From Kalymmatonema gypsitolerans NIES-4073 (GTDB lineage: Bacteria; Cyanobacteriota; Cyanobacteriia; Cyanobacteriales; Nostocaceae), in assembly GCF_002368435.1 (NCBI RefSeq), contig NZ_AP018266.1, positions 1-59,631 on the forward strand: a stretch of 59,631 nt of DNA, read 5' to 3'. The notes below the pieces were generated by a model. The model was not told the DNA's origin, did no database searches, and saw only the letters and a program-made list of their open reading frames with translations. Within the stretch, counting starts at the first letter, position 1, and every line of letters begins with the position of its first letter. A program made the position numbers and the translations under genes. Below are positions 7,770 through 17,015 of this stretch, one piece after another.

Positions 7770-8444
7770 TCAATCAGTTTCCAGCACATTTATAATTCGT
7801 TTAATATCATTGAGAGAGTGAATTAAGTGCGCGTGAATCGCTTGAGTTAGCTTGTCTTTATTTTGCTCAAGGATAGCTTGAAACATATCTATGTGGATTG
7901 GGTGTTGTCCAAGTGCTATATTGAGATTTAGTTGGGGAATCCAAATTTTGAAGAATTCTATATAATCTTGTCGATATCGCTCGACTAAAATTCTTGTGGG
8001 TTTGTCAGGATGAGCATTCATGATGCGCGTGTGAAGATACTCATCCAAAAGGAGCATTAATACACCATCCTTTTGATACGATGCCATTTGATAGAGAGTA
8101 AAAACCTCTCTAAAACTATCTAAGTCCTTCTGTTGTAAACCATTTAGAAAATGTTTCCCTGCTTCATTTTCATGCTGAAATCTGATTTTCAGTCGATGCG
8201 GAAATTGTTCAATCGAGTACTGTGGAAAGTATTCAAGAATAGGATTAGATAAGATTCTAGCGAAGCTTTCTCGATAAACTGGCTTAGGAACAGTATTTCC
8301 AGTTTCAATGTCTACTATTGTTCTTCGACCAAGATTAGACTCTTGTGCTAACTTCTCTTGTGAGCAATTTTTTATATTTCGCGCATTTTTTAATATGCGT
8401 CCATAGGCTTTCTTCGTTAATCGATCATCTGGGAAGCTAATCAT
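7770..8444 (-). CDS. XRE-type helix-turn-helix regulator with FCD-like C-terminal domain
   Basis: Residues about 12-60 form a Cro/CI-type helix-turn-helix (GRILKNARNIKNCSQEKLAQ, then the RTIVDIETGNTVP recognition and turn part). The C-terminal 140 residues are all helix and end with an FCD-like pattern (HIDMFQAILEQNKDKLTQAI followed by HLIHSLNDIKRI), as in the ligand-binding half of GntR/FadR regulators. It is likely a DNA-binding transcription factor responding to a small ligand. XRE with an FCD-like tail is less usual than GntR with FCD. It is transcribed away from the IscB element next door. The target is not known; autoregulation of the 8445-8540 gap is plausible. Confidence 0.65.
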   Translation of the reverse strand: MISFPDDRLTKKAYGRILKNARNIKNCSQEKLAQESNLGRRTIVDIETGNTVPKPVYRESFARILSNPILEYFPQYSIEQFPHRLKIRFQHENEAGKHFLNGLQQKDLDSFREVFTLYQMASYQKDGVLMLLLDEYLHTRIMNAHPDKPTRILVERYRQDYIEFFKIWIPQLNLNIALGQHPIHIDMFQAILEQNKDKLTQAIHAHLIHSLNDIKRIINVLETD

Positions 8445-8544
8445 AGCTATTCTCGCTTGTTTACAAGCTAAATTTTTCTTTAATTTATCAAGCGTGATCA
8501 GGTAAATTTGTTGAATGAGCAGTTTTTCTGCACAATTAGGGTTA

Positions 8545-8842
8545 AGTACCTCAAACGGGACAGTCAGACAAACCCCTCTTGATTGCTAAGGCATGAACGA
8601 GCAAGGTCAGAAACCCCACGGATAAATCCGGGGGCTTGAAAAAGCCCATCTGACCAGCCTGAGTTCTTAACCGAACTACGTTAGAGGCAAGAGTTAAATA
8701 CCTACCAGGGAATGTGTAGCTAGTTCCCTGCTCTAGAACCAAATTGTTAAACAGATGTACAAGGGTTAAGTCAGTGCAATTTGGATAGTTACCGACCTCT
8801 AACATTGGCGAAGCTAACATTACCCTGAAAAGGAGGCACTTT
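8545..8842 (+). ncRNA. Candidate omega-RNA of IscB
   Basis: IscB proteins use an RNA transcribed from the region just 5' of their gene. Here 298 bases of non-coding, structured sequence precede iscB. An outer stem GGTCAGA (8605-8611) pairs with TCTGACC (8649-8655). It encloses CCCC-A-CGGA / TCCG-GGGG (8614-8634), which competes with GGGCTT / AAGCCC (8632-8647). Such switching or pseudoknot-capable stems are typical of these RNAs. The guide would lie at the 5' end, around 8530-8560, taken from flanking DNA. The RNA runs up to the AAGGAGG ribosome site of the gene. Confidence 0.6.
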
Positions 8843-10126
8843 ATGTGCAAAGTATTTGTTTTAGACACCGACAAACGACCACTAGACCCAATTCATTCGG
8901 CACAAGCGAGACTTCTATTACGAAACAAAAAAGCAGCAGTTTATCGCCGCTTTCCTTTCGCGATTATCTTGAAAGAATCACGTTCCGATTCTCCGGTGTC
9001 ATCAATTAGATTAAAAATTGACCCTGGAGCAAAAATCACTGGAATTGCGTTAGTTAACGATTCAACTGGAGAGGTTGTATTTGCGGCTGAGTTAAAGCAC
9101 AGAGGTTTTGCAATTCGAGATGCTTTAACTTCTAGAAGACAATTAAGACGGAGTAGAAGAAATCGCAAAACACGGTATAGAAAGCCAAGGTTTTTAAACA
9201 GAACTAAACCAGAAGGATGGTTGTCACCTAGCCTGATGAGTAGGGTTCACAATGTAGAATCATGGGTTAACAGATTACGCAAATTTGCGCCAATTACAGC
9301 GATTAGCGTTGAGTTAGTCAAGTTTGATATGCAGCTAATGCGTAATCCTGAAATCGAAGGCAAAGAATATCAACAAGGTACACTTGCCGGGTACGAAACA
9401 CGGGAATATTTACTCGAAAAATGGAACAGGCAATGTGCTTATTGCGGAGTTAAAGACGTTCCTTTTCAGGTGGAACACATTCATCCACGTTCTAAAGGTG
9501 GATCTAACTCAATCACAAACCTTACTTTGAGTTGCGAAAAATGCAACGTCAAAAAAGGGACTAAAGATATTAAAGACTTTCTCAAAAAAGACCCCACCAA
9601 GTTGCAAAAAATCTTGGCACAAGCTAAGAAACCTGCTTCTGACGCAGCAGCAGTCAATGCAACTAGATACAAGCTTTTAGGGGTTTTGAAATCTACAGGT
9701 TTACCCGTTGAATGTGGTTCTGGTGGACTAACAAAATTCAACAGAACTAATCAAGGATTACCCAAAACTCACTGGATTGATGCAGCTTGTGTTGGTCAAT
9801 CAACTCCAACATTAAATACTAAGAGTATCAAGGCATTGTTGATTACAGCCAATGGTCACGGTATTCGCGAAATGTGTGGTACTGATAAATTTGGTTTTCC
9901 AAGTCGTCATCGCACAAATAAACAAATTCATTTTGGCTTTCAGACTGGGGATATTATTAAAGCAGTTGTTACCAGTGGAAAAAAAGTTGGCGAATATGTT
10001 GGACGTGTTTTGTGTCGAGCTACAGGAAGTTTTGATATTGCTACCAAGACAGGAAGAATAGCCGGAATTAGCTATAAATATTGTTCAGCAATTCATAAAA
10101 AGGATGGGTATTCGTATGGAGTTTGA
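8843..10126 (+). CDS. iscB: IscB RNA-guided nuclease
   Basis: A 427-aa protein with the full IscB order. An N-terminal PLMP-like domain (VFVLDTDKRPLDPIHSAQAR) is followed by RuvC-I with Asp60 (LKIDPGAKITGI). Next come an arginine-rich bridge helix at 98-117, RuvC-II with Glu157 (SVELVKFD), and an HNH domain with CxxC at 198-201, HIH at 212-214 and CxxC at 231-234. RuvC-III follows with HWIDAA (His310, Asp313), then a C-terminal PAM/TAM-interaction region. All catalytic residues that I can place are present, so the nuclease looks intact. IscB is the ancestor-type relative of Cas9 and cuts both strands using an omega-RNA guide. AAGGAGG sits 8 bases before the ATG. Confidence 0.92.
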   Translation: MCKVFVLDTDKRPLDPIHSAQARLLLRNKKAAVYRRFPFAIILKESRSDSPVSSIRLKIDPGAKITGIALVNDSTGEVVFAAELKHRGFAIRDALTSRRQLRRSRRNRKTRYRKPRFLNRTKPEGWLSPSLMSRVHNVESWVNRLRKFAPITAISVELVKFDMQLMRNPEIEGKEYQQGTLAGYETREYLLEKWNRQCAYCGVKDVPFQVEHIHPRSKGGSNSITNLTLSCEKCNVKKGTKDIKDFLKKDPTKLQKILAQAKKPASDAAAVNATRYKLLGVLKSTGLPVECGSGGLTKFNRTNQGLPKTHWIDAACVGQSTPTLNTKSIKALLITANGHGIREMCGTDKFGFPSRHRTNKQIHFGFQTGDIIKAVVTSGKKVGEYVGRVLCRATGSFDIATKTGRIAGISYKYCSAIHKKDGYSYGV

Positions 10127-10138
10127 AACTATTTTGAC

Positions 10139-10185
10139 GGCGAATAAATTCGCCTGCGCCTTACCCCCATGCATGAATGCAGGGG
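10139..10185 (+). repeat. Right-end hairpins of the IscB element
   Basis: GGCGAATAAATTCGCC (10139-10154) is a perfect palindrome. CCCC, a bulged A, then TGCAT pairs with ATGCA and GGGG at 10165-10185. Placed 12 bases after the iscB stop, as expected for the right end of an IS605-type element. They could also act as a terminator. Confidence 0.55.
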
Positions 10186-10259
10186 CTTCCACGGCGCGAA
10201 GATTTTGGTGAAGTCTAGCTTTTAGCACTGACCACCTAGTGTATTTACCGTAAAAGGAG

Positions 10260-10907
10260 TTATGGAGCTATGTTTTCAAGACGCAGCAACCATTGGTTAA
10301 AATGCTGGCATTGCTGACGTATCGAATCCAACCCGATATCGATGGCGAGCAGCGAACCATGCAGTGGCTTGTCGTATCCAGTGCAACAATTACGAATTCG
10401 TTTTGATGGTGCTGTTAGTGGATTGTCATTAATATGCTCAGGTGAAGGAAAGGCGTTACGCTCGGCCTGCAAAATACTGACCACACTTGCATCGAACCAT
10501 GTAGCAAACGCTTGTGGCTGACTATACAGAAGTCCTTCAAACTCGTGAACCAGCAAATTCGGGATAAAATTCTTGTGACCAATATCTTTGCCCATTTCCT
10601 GTTCCAGATATTCAGCCTTCTGGAACGGATCATTCGTTTTTGACAGAGAACTGCTTCCTGGAAAATCATTGGGCAAGCCGTATATATCAAACATTGTGGT
10701 GACAAATGCCGTTCTATCTTCAAGACACTTGCGATTTAATTGCGGCTTGATTTTGGCGTAGCTGACCACACCACCCTTGCCAGTTGAACTAGTTCTCACA
10801 AGAATTGGGTTGAGGTATATATTTTTCTCCTGAAAATACCCATAGAGCAGTTCCCTGATAAACGTTTCCTCAGTTTGTCCTTCAACAAAAACATTGACTC
10901 GGATCAT
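10260..10907 (-). CDS. DUF4276-family protein (partner of the AAA ATPase)
   Basis: I start it at the ATG 10907 (MIRVNVFVEGQTEETFI), which overlaps the stop of the ATPase gene (ATGA). A longer frame to 10943 lacks a ribosome site. The VFVEGQTEE opening with a conserved Glu is the hallmark of DUF4276 proteins, which have a TOPRIM-like fold. A later acidic motif LLVHEFEGLLYSQP fits the same family. In two-gene systems of this type the ATPase senses and the TOPRIM-like protein acts, often as a nuclease. It is therefore a candidate effector of an anti-phage or abortive-infection module. The defensive role is inferred from architecture and neighbours. Confidence 0.75.
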   Translation of the reverse strand: MIRVNVFVEGQTEETFIRELLYGYFQEKNIYLNPILVRTSSTGKGGVVSYAKIKPQLNRKCLEDRTAFVTTMFDIYGLPNDFPGSSSLSKTNDPFQKAEYLEQEMGKDIGHKNFIPNLLVHEFEGLLYSQPQAFATWFDASVVSILQAERNAFPSPEHINDNPLTAPSKRIRNCCTGYDKPLHGSLLAIDIGLDSIRQQCQHFNQWLLRLENIAP

Positions 10908-11992
10908 CGTGAAGGTCTCCCGCCCAGGACGTTCTTCTTCCAAAGCTCGCCTAGGCTATAGTCCTCAAGCCATTCCTCCAAATCGTGCTTATCCAACCTG
11001 CGTAGTAATGATTTCCCTTCATCGCGGTCTACAACAATCACATCCGAAGCATCAAATTCGTTAAGCAGTTCCACGGATTGGGTTGAAACAATCACCTGCT
11101 TGGAGGTGGTACGTATTAATGATGCCAGGACAGTAATAGCATACGGATGGAGACCCAGTTCCGGCTCATCAACCAAAATTGTCTCAGGCTGAAGCTCTTC
11201 CGGTTGCAGGAAAACGGTTGTCAGACACATGAAACGCAATGTGCCATCCGAAAGCAGATGCGCCTTGAATGGGACATCTTGCCCCCGCTCGAACCACTCC
11301 AGCTCAATAACCTCCTTATTTTGTGGGGAAGGACGCAGGTAAAAGTCCCCAAAGAAAGGGGCAACAAGCCGGATGGTTTTAACGATTTTCTGATAGGATG
11401 CCGGGTAGCTGTCACGCAAAAGATACAGAAAGGATGCAAGATTGCGTGCATCAGGGCGCAGGTAAGCATTGTCATTGATACCGTGCGGCTGTTTTATATA
11501 AGCACTGTCGCTGGTGTCATGAAAATGATAAATCCGCCACTGCTGCATTGCAGACAAAACGTACTTGTCAATTCCTGTCCCAGTGCCGATAAAAGCCTTT
11601 GTCTCGAAATGCCCCTTACCTATTTCACGCTCACCACTCATGTTCCACCAGAAGGACTCAAGAGCGAACATGAGGCGATTATCCTGGGTTGGTTCTAGCG
11701 TAGCGAAGTACCCGTTATTACCGAAGTATAACTGAAACTCCAATTGTTCCGTTGTTTTCCGCCCAAAATACAATAGAGCATCGGGGCTGCCCTGGCGGCT
11801 GACAAAAACTTGCAGGTTTTGCTCAAGCAACTGCTGTACCATACGGAAAAAGCCGATAAAATTAGATTTTCCCGCCCCGTTAGCTCCAATCAAAACATTA
11901 AGTCTGGAGAGTTCAAGGTCACATTCAGCAATAGACTTGAAGCCTTTTAAAACTATTCTCGACAGCTGTTTGTCACTGTTCGTCCCCGTCAT
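10904..11992 (-). CDS. AAA family ATPase (RecF/OLD-like AAA_21)
   Basis: A 362-aa protein. It starts at the ATG 11992 with GGGAG seven bases upstream. An earlier TTG at 12007 is less likely. Walker A GANGAGKSN lies near residue 35-43 after the LSRLNVLI strand. An ABC-type signature-like LLSDGTLRF lies near 245. Walker B is TILVDEPELGLHP, and the switch region STQSVELLNEF follows. This is the standard order of OLD/AAA_21 ATPases that dimerise around DNA. It is translationally coupled to a DUF4276 gene. Pairs of such an ATPase with a TOPRIM-like partner (PARIS AriA/AriB and AbiL are known examples of the plan) act against phages. This pair is not obviously either of those. Confidence 0.8.
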   Translation of the reverse strand: MTGTNSDKQLSRIVLKGFKSIAECDLELSRLNVLIGANGAGKSNFIGFFRMVQQLLEQNLQVFVSRQGSPDALLYFGRKTTEQLEFQLYFGNNGYFATLEPTQDNRLMFALESFWWNMSGEREIGKGHFETKAFIGTGTGIDKYVLSAMQQWRIYHFHDTSDSAYIKQPHGINDNAYLRPDARNLASFLYLLRDSYPASYQKIVKTIRLVAPFFGDFYLRPSPQNKEVIELEWFERGQDVPFKAHLLSDGTLRFMCLTTVFLQPEELQPETILVDEPELGLHPYAITVLASLIRTTSKQVIVSTQSVELLNEFDASDVIVVDRDEGKSLLRRLDKHDLEEWLEDYSLGELWKKNVLGGRPSR

Positions 11993-12040
11993 GGAACAAT
12001 CTCCCAATATCCAGGCTTTTGAAAGGAATAAATTGTACCG

Positions 12041-13012
12041 CTATAGCAGCTTTTCTATCTGCTCTAACAATGCCTCAAACTGCTTCTGCTTATCTGGATC
12101 ATCCCAAGATTTCATTTTCTTTGTTTTTGTATAAATTTCTTTCATTCGGCTTGCATAAGTTTTTGTGCTATTATCACTACCTCCCTTCCCTTTCGTCTCT
12201 GCGAATTTTATTTTTGAAATCCGCTCTTTAATCTGACTTAGGGACAAGCCCTGAGCAATAGCATCTTTAAGTAAAGCTTTTCGCTGTTTATCATTTTTGA
12301 TTCGCGCAATTTCTTTAGCTTTTGTGTATTCAAGAGAGCCTTGCTCAAGGACTTCCAGCAATTCTGGTGGTAATTTCAAAAGGGGAAGCCTGTTCTTGAC
12401 AAAAGATTCCCAATTCATCTTTCCCAACAAATCAAAAACTTTTTGGATAATTTCTGCTTGGTTAGCCATAACGTTATGGCTAGCTGCTTGATTAGCCATA
12501 ACATTATGGCTAGAATCGAAAGTCCCGTTATGCATCTGGTAAAGCAGAGATTTTACCTTATCTTCTTCTAAATCGAGTTCAACGGATAAAAGATTCAATA
12601 TTCCTTGTGTCTCCTCAATGGGGTTTAAATCTTCCCGTTGCAAGTTCTCTATTAAGGCTATTTGAAGCGCTTCTTTGTCGTTCAGAGCACGCACTGTGAC
12701 GGGAACTTCTTCCAGGTTCAATTCTGCGGCTGCCCGATACCGTCTCTCTCCGGCAACTAATTCATAGGTATTATTTTCTAAAGGGCGGACGATTAAAGGT
12801 TCGAGAATGCCATATTGCTGAATAGATTTTTTTAACTCTTCGAGCTTTTTAGCATCAAAATAACGTCGTGGCTGCCTTTTAGGTAAAGCGATCGCTGTCA
12901 GTGGAACGTATTCCCCTGCCCCTTCTTTTACGTCTTCTTCGGTAACGAAACTGCTCAGCACACTATCACTACTTACAGCAAAGGGCGAACCGCCTTTTTT
13001 CTTAGTTGTCAT
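12041..13012 (-). CDS. parB: ParB-family centromere-binding protein
   Basis: 323 aa. The ParB/Spo0J N-terminal CTP-binding domain has the conserved blocks LIVRPLENNTYELVAGERRY and TVRALNDKEALQIALIENLQ, then NPIEETQGI. A central helix-turn-helix region follows, then a charged C-terminus. The ATG overlaps the parA stop (ATGA), so both are one operon. Near residues 167-185 the protein repeats the segment SHNVMANQA twice. At the DNA level this is a 30-bp tandem duplication that creates two palindromes (see separate entry). The normal family has no such insert, which makes it suspicious as a regulatory or parS-like insertion. Confidence 0.88.
   Translation of the reverse strand: MTTKKKGGSPFAVSSDSVLSSFVTEEDVKEGAGEYVPLTAIALPKRQPRRYFDAKKLEELKKSIQQYGILEPLIVRPLENNTYELVAGERRYRAAAELNLEEVPVTVRALNDKEALQIALIENLQREDLNPIEETQGILNLLSVELDLEEDKVKSLLYQMHNGTFDSSHNVMANQAASHNVMANQAEIIQKVFDLLGKMNWESFVKNRLPLLKLPPELLEVLEQGSLEYTKAKEIARIKNDKQRKALLKDAIAQGLSLSQIKERISKIKFAETKGKGGSDNSTKTYASRMKEIYTKTKKMKSWDDPDKQKQFEALLEQIEKLL
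12463..12512. promoter_or_regulatory. Two 20-bp palindromes inside parB (candidate parS or operator)
   Basis: TAGCCATAACGTTATGGCTA at 12463-12482 is a perfect palindrome. The second copy at 12493-12512 differs by one base at the centre. Centres are 30 bp apart, close to three helical turns. Type I partition sites are palindromes of this size, recognised by ParB. The site lies inside the parB coding sequence and codes for a duplicated SHNVMANQA segment. Confidence 0.55.
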
Positions 13013-13791
13013 TGTGTTTCATCCAACTGTTTAGCAATTTGAGTTAAAGGTTTCAGAGCATCGTTTCCGGGCGAGAACACCGCCAAAGGTTGATGGGCGG
13101 CTGAGGCATTGGCAAAATCAGTTCGTCTGGGAATCGAAGGATAAACCTGCGCCTTCTGGAAGTTTTTATGGACTTTCAACTGCTCAAAAATAAGGTTTAT
13201 CGTCTGCAAAGCACTTCTTCCTTGAACTGTCCGATCATCATACATGGTTGGGACAGACCCCAGCACTTGGATATCGCGATTCACTTTTCGCACCAGGTCT
13301 GAAATTGTCTTTAACAGGAACATGGTTCCTTCCACCGCTTTATACTCGGTTTGGATAGGAATGAGCAACCTGGTTGCCGCCACAAGAGACATGACACTGA
13401 GAAGACCAAGGCTGGGCGGACAATCAATCAGAATATAGTCATAGAGGTCTTTCAGCGGTTCCAACGCATCTTTTAGCCTGTATTCGCGCCGGAATTCTGT
13501 CACCAACTGCATTTCCGATTCACTAAGGAAGATATTTGATGGCACTAAATCCATATTATGAATCTTCTCGTGTATCGGTAGCGCTTCCTCCTTCACTAGC
13601 GCATCACGGACGGTTTGTTCCAGTTCAAAGGGCTTAAGCCCCATAAATGTTGTTAGAGAAGCTTGTGGATCAAGGTCTATAAGTAATACTCGCTTCCCTA
13701 AAATTGCCAATTGGTATCCAATATTCATGGTCAGCGTCGTTTTTCCAACGCCTCCCGATTGATTAAAAAAAGCGATTATAGAAGCTGTCAC
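13009..13791 (-). CDS. parA: ParA-family partition ATPase
   Basis: 260 aa. It has the deviant Walker A NQSGGVGKTT near residue 10-19, Walker A' LLIDLDPQAS, and Walker B YILIDCPPSLG. It lacks a long N-terminal DNA-binding domain, so it is of the short type. ParA binds DNA non-specifically with ATP and moves ParB-bound plasmids. First gene of a parAB operon with overlapping stop and start. Confidence 0.92.
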   Translation of the reverse strand: MTASIIAFFNQSGGVGKTTLTMNIGYQLAILGKRVLLIDLDPQASLTTFMGLKPFELEQTVRDALVKEEALPIHEKIHNMDLVPSNIFLSESEMQLVTEFRREYRLKDALEPLKDLYDYILIDCPPSLGLLSVMSLVAATRLLIPIQTEYKAVEGTMFLLKTISDLVRKVNRDIQVLGSVPTMYDDRTVQGRSALQTINLIFEQLKVHKNFQKAQVYPSIPRRTDFANASAAHQPLAVFSPGNDALKPLTQIAKQLDETQ

Positions 13792-14196
13792 TGATAATGC
13801 CTGAACGTATTTTTCATTTCAGCCTAATATTATTTCACTGTGTTTGCACAGGCTTACTTATAACAATAAAAGACTGTTAGCGCTGAATATCAGGACATAT
13901 AGTATGAATCAATACTATTGCGCCGAGCGCAGTGCCAGAGGCGATCGCACCAGTGACAACATTGCTTTTGAAAAACTTCTGATGTTTTTTGAAGAGATGT
14001 GTCAATTTAGGGGTTTAGAAACTCTGTGCGTATAAAATTTCTTAAGAATTTACTATTTCTACCTATATCGCCTTATCGGGGGATAGAAGCAATAACGGAA
14101 TAGTACTATCACTTCGGGCAACTTTAGTTTCAATTACCTTATAAAGGGGAAGATAGTAATTCTAAGTAAATTTTCTTTTTTAGAGGAGTTGGGATT
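13792..14196. other. Intergenic region between parA and the NACHT gene
   Basis: 405 bp with divergent promoters expected on both sides. It holds one HIP1 octamer near 13941. A short open frame at 13844-14035 has no ribosome site or family and I do not call it. A GAGGAGTTGGG ribosome site for the NACHT gene lies at 14183-14193. I see no clear palindrome. Confidence 0.5.
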
Positions 14197-16785
14197 ATGA
14201 AAAAGCTTAATCAAATAAGGAATCCTTTAAAAGAAGAGTTAGGAAAGATTGTAGAATTTGGGGCAGAAGGTTCTAAAGCTACTTTGGAAGTGGCAATAGC
14301 TTTAGGTTGGTTGGGTAGTGCCCTAACTCCAGTAGCACAGCCAATTGCAGCAGGACTAGCGTTTGTGGGATTAACGAAAAAAGGGCTAGAACTTTACCGC
14401 AGTAAGAGGAAGCAGGAACTAGATTTAGAAGAGTGGGTAGCGATTGCATTTCCTTTGGCTTATATTGAGAGTTTTGATGCTTTAGTTCAAAAAAATGAAT
14501 GGTTAAGAAAAAAGATTGGTGCAGGGGCATCAGGTCAGGAAATTAAGCAGCAATTTGATGATGAATTAGGAGAAGTTGAATTAACTCCAGAGCGAAGTCA
14601 AGAAGCTTTAAAGGACTTTCCTAATTCTTGGTTAGGTTATGCCATGAATGGACAATTATCTCTTTACCTAAAGCAAATTGGACTGGAGCAACATATTATT
14701 CCCATTGTAACCGGGTGGGTAGCTTGGAGAACTAGAGCCCAAATTGAATCACTTCTACCTTATGAAGAATCAAAGAATACGGATATAGCCAAGAAAGTCA
14801 AACCGCACATAACTGCATCTCAGGAAATTGGAACGACTCAAAAATTTAGTAGTATTGAATATTACCTACAAGAACAGATATCCCCTAATCCTATTGATCC
14901 ATTGCGGTTGGACAAGTGGAAGGTCTTTGATGAACCCTTTAAAATTCCCGATATCTACGTACCCCTCAAAGCCCAGTTGCTAGATTCCAACGGGAGGGTC
15001 AAGAAAGATACAAAAGTAGTTGATTTAGAAACTTGGGCAAAAGACCAACTGACCAATTTCAGTCAACACGAACAGGTGATGTTTATTCAAGCAGGACCGG
15101 GACGGGGAAAAAGTGTCTTTTGTCGGATGTTTGCCGATTGGGTAAGAGAACATTTGCATCCGATTTGGACACCAATATTGATTCGACTCCGAGATATAGA
15201 TGCTTTTGAACCAAATATCGAAAATACCTTTCGTGCTGCTATTAAGGAGGACTTTGCTAAAAGTAATGATGGCTGGTTGACTGACCGTAACACGAGATTT
15301 CTATTTATACTAGACGGGTTTGATGAATTGCGCTTTGAAGGAAGAACTGCTAAAGGTATTGAAACTTTTCTCCAACAAGTAGGTAATTATCAGACAGGAT
15401 GCCGTCATCGGTTCTTGGTGACAGGTCGAGAATCAGCTTTACAGGGCATTGAACATCTTGTACCTACTAATTTAGAACGGGTAGAAATTGTCTTAATGGA
15501 TGACCAACTCCAGGAACAATGGCTAAACAAATGGGGAAATTTAGTTGGACAGGATAAAGCAAAAGAATTTCAAGAGTTTTTAAAAGCATATAATTGCCCA
15601 TATCGCGTACAAGAATTAGCACGAGAGCCGTTGTTGTTATATCTTCTAGCAGCTATGCACCGGGATAATAAACTGACTCTCCAAATGTTTAAAGAAGCTA
15701 GTGGTACTCGCGCTAAAATCTTAATTTATCAAACCACTATGGATTGGGTGTTGACAAAGCAGCGTCCAGAAAAACTGAATCTAAACATTACCGAGTTTGA
15801 GACAGAAGACTTAAGGCGGATTTTGACTGAAGCAGGACTATGTGTTACCCAATCAGGTAAGGAATGGACTTCAATAAAAATAATTGAAGAACGCCTGAAA
15901 GATGATAAAGCAGTAAAAGAAATGCTGGAGAAAGCCCAACAGCGCCTTAGTGGCGATAATCCTTTAAGAAATGCGTTGGCTGCATTTTACCTGCGACCTG
16001 CAAAAGATCCTCAGGCGAAAGAGGGGGCTGTAGAGTTTATTCATAAAAGCTTTGGAGAATTTCTATGTGCTCAGAGATTGGCAGAAAGTTTAGAAAAGTG
16101 GGGACAGGTAAATCCATATAGCAAACGTAATTTTTTTATTAATGATAGTCAGATGGCAGAAGAGATTTATGATTTGCTAAGTTACGGTGGTCTGACCAGA
16201 GAAATTGTGGATTATTTGATGGCTTTACTTGATGCTAGTGTTCAATTTGAACCAGTTAAGTTATTTAAGCGCTTAGAAGATTTCTACCTTGACTGGTATA
16301 AAGGAAAATTTATTAATGATGAAAACCCCAACAATTTGCCTCTCAATCAGATGCAAAGTCTGTGGAAGCAAGAGATAAAACTAGGCTTAAGAGAAGTAGA
16401 TATATATGTTGGGCTGAATGTCATGATTTTACTTCTAGAGCTACACCGTTATGCTCAAAGTAGAGATGAATTAAAGGATAAAATTGTATTTAACATATGT
16501 GGTCAAAAAGATAGTGAAGATTTTGAACCTAAGCGATTAAGCTGCATAATAAATTATAGTAACAGCGTTAGTTTAAGTACTTTTTTAAGGACAATTGGAT
16601 CTTTTCTCTCAGGCGCTAATTTAGAAAGCGCTTACTTAGTAGGCGCTAATTTAGAAGGCGCTTACTTAGCAGGCGCTAACCTAGAAAGCGCTAACTTAGA
16701 AGGCGCTAACTTAGAAGGTGCTATCCTCTATGATGCTAACCTCTCTGGTACTAACCTTGCATATGTTAAGGGTACAAGCAAGTAG
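14197..16785 (+). CDS. NACHT-domain NTPase with C-terminal pentapeptide repeats (candidate bNACHT defence protein)
   Basis: 862 aa. Residues 1-75 include two hydrophobic helices ([20 protein letters not shown], then GLAFVGL), and a unique helical N-domain runs to about 230. A NACHT core follows. Walker A GPGRGKS is at 300-306, Walker [11 protein letters not shown] near 368-377 has the DGFDE form typical of NACHT, and a sensor-like RFLVTGRES comes next. After a helical middle ([19 protein letters not shown], the winged-helix end) comes a spacer. From about residue 800 there are some eleven pentapeptide units of the A(N/Y)Lxx type. In bacterial NACHT defence proteins the N-domain is the effector and the C-terminal repeats sense the invader. 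The pentapeptide block would then be the sensor. GAGGAG precedes the ATG. Confidence 0.82.
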   Translation: MKKLNQIRNPLKEELGKIVEFGAEGSKATLEVAIALGWLGSALTPVAQPIAAGLAFVGLTKKGLELYRSKRKQELDLEEWVAIAFPLAYIESFDALVQKNEWLRKKIGAGASGQEIKQQFDDELGEVELTPERSQEALKDFPNSWLGYAMNGQLSLYLKQIGLEQHIIPIVTGWVAWRTRAQIESLLPYEESKNTDIAKKVKPHITASQEIGTTQKFSSIEYYLQEQISPNPIDPLRLDKWKVFDEPFKIPDIYVPLKAQLLDSNGRVKKDTKVVDLETWAKDQLTNFSQHEQVMFIQAGPGRGKSVFCRMFADWVREHLHPIWTPILIRLRDIDAFEPNIENTFRAAIKEDFAKSNDGWLTDRNTRFLFILDGFDELRFEGRTAKGIETFLQQVGNYQTGCRHRFLVTGRESALQGIEHLVPTNLERVEIVLMDDQLQEQWLNKWGNLVGQDKAKEFQEFLKAYNCPYRVQELAREPLLLYLLAAMHRDNKLTLQMFKEASGTRAKILIYQTTMDWVLTKQRPEKLNLNITEFETEDLRRILTEAGLCVTQSGKEWTSIKIIEERLKDDKAVKEMLEKAQQRLSGDNPLRNALAAFYLRPAKDPQAKEGAVEFIHKSFGEFLCAQRLAESLEKWGQVNPYSKRNFFINDSQMAEEIYDLLSYGGLTREIVDYLMALLDASVQFEPVKLFKRLEDFYLDWYKGKFINDENPNNLPLNQMQSLWKQEIKLGLREVDIYVGLNVMILLLELHRYAQSRDELKDKIVFNICGQKDSEDFEPKRLSCIINYSNSVSLSTFLRTIGSFLSGANLESAYLVGANLEGAYLAGANLESANLEGANLEGAILYDANLSGTNLAYVKGTSK

Positions 16786-17015
16786 GACAAACACATCTAA
16801 ATTTTGTGTCTAACTAATTGACAAAAAGTTTTATTTCTGCATTGGACGAGAGAATCAGATTTATCGCTGAAGGCATTTTGTCTACTTATAAAAGTTAGGT
16901 CAAAAATTCAACTCAATAAGAAGCCAATAAGCGTTGTTTGATGCGCTTATTGCAGACTCTATTGAGAACAGAGCCTTGTTAATGACAAGATGCGTTTGCC
17001 GCTACATTTTTCCCG

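Larger units (their letters stand above)
8540..10195 (+). mobile_element. IscB-type IS200/IS605-derived element without a TnpA gene
   Basis: It consists of a structured leader, an iscB gene, and end hairpins after the gene: a perfect 16-bp palindrome at 10139-10154 and a bulged hairpin at 10165-10185. IS200/IS605-family ends fold into such hairpins for the Y1 transposase. No tnpA is present, so the element would rely on one in trans. Exact ends cannot be fixed without an empty site. Confidence 0.6.

Noticed and set aside
13844-14035. A 63-codon open frame between parA and the NACHT gene
   Set aside because: No ribosome site, odd composition, it contains a HIP1 octamer and matches no family I know. 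Probably a chance frame in a promoter region.
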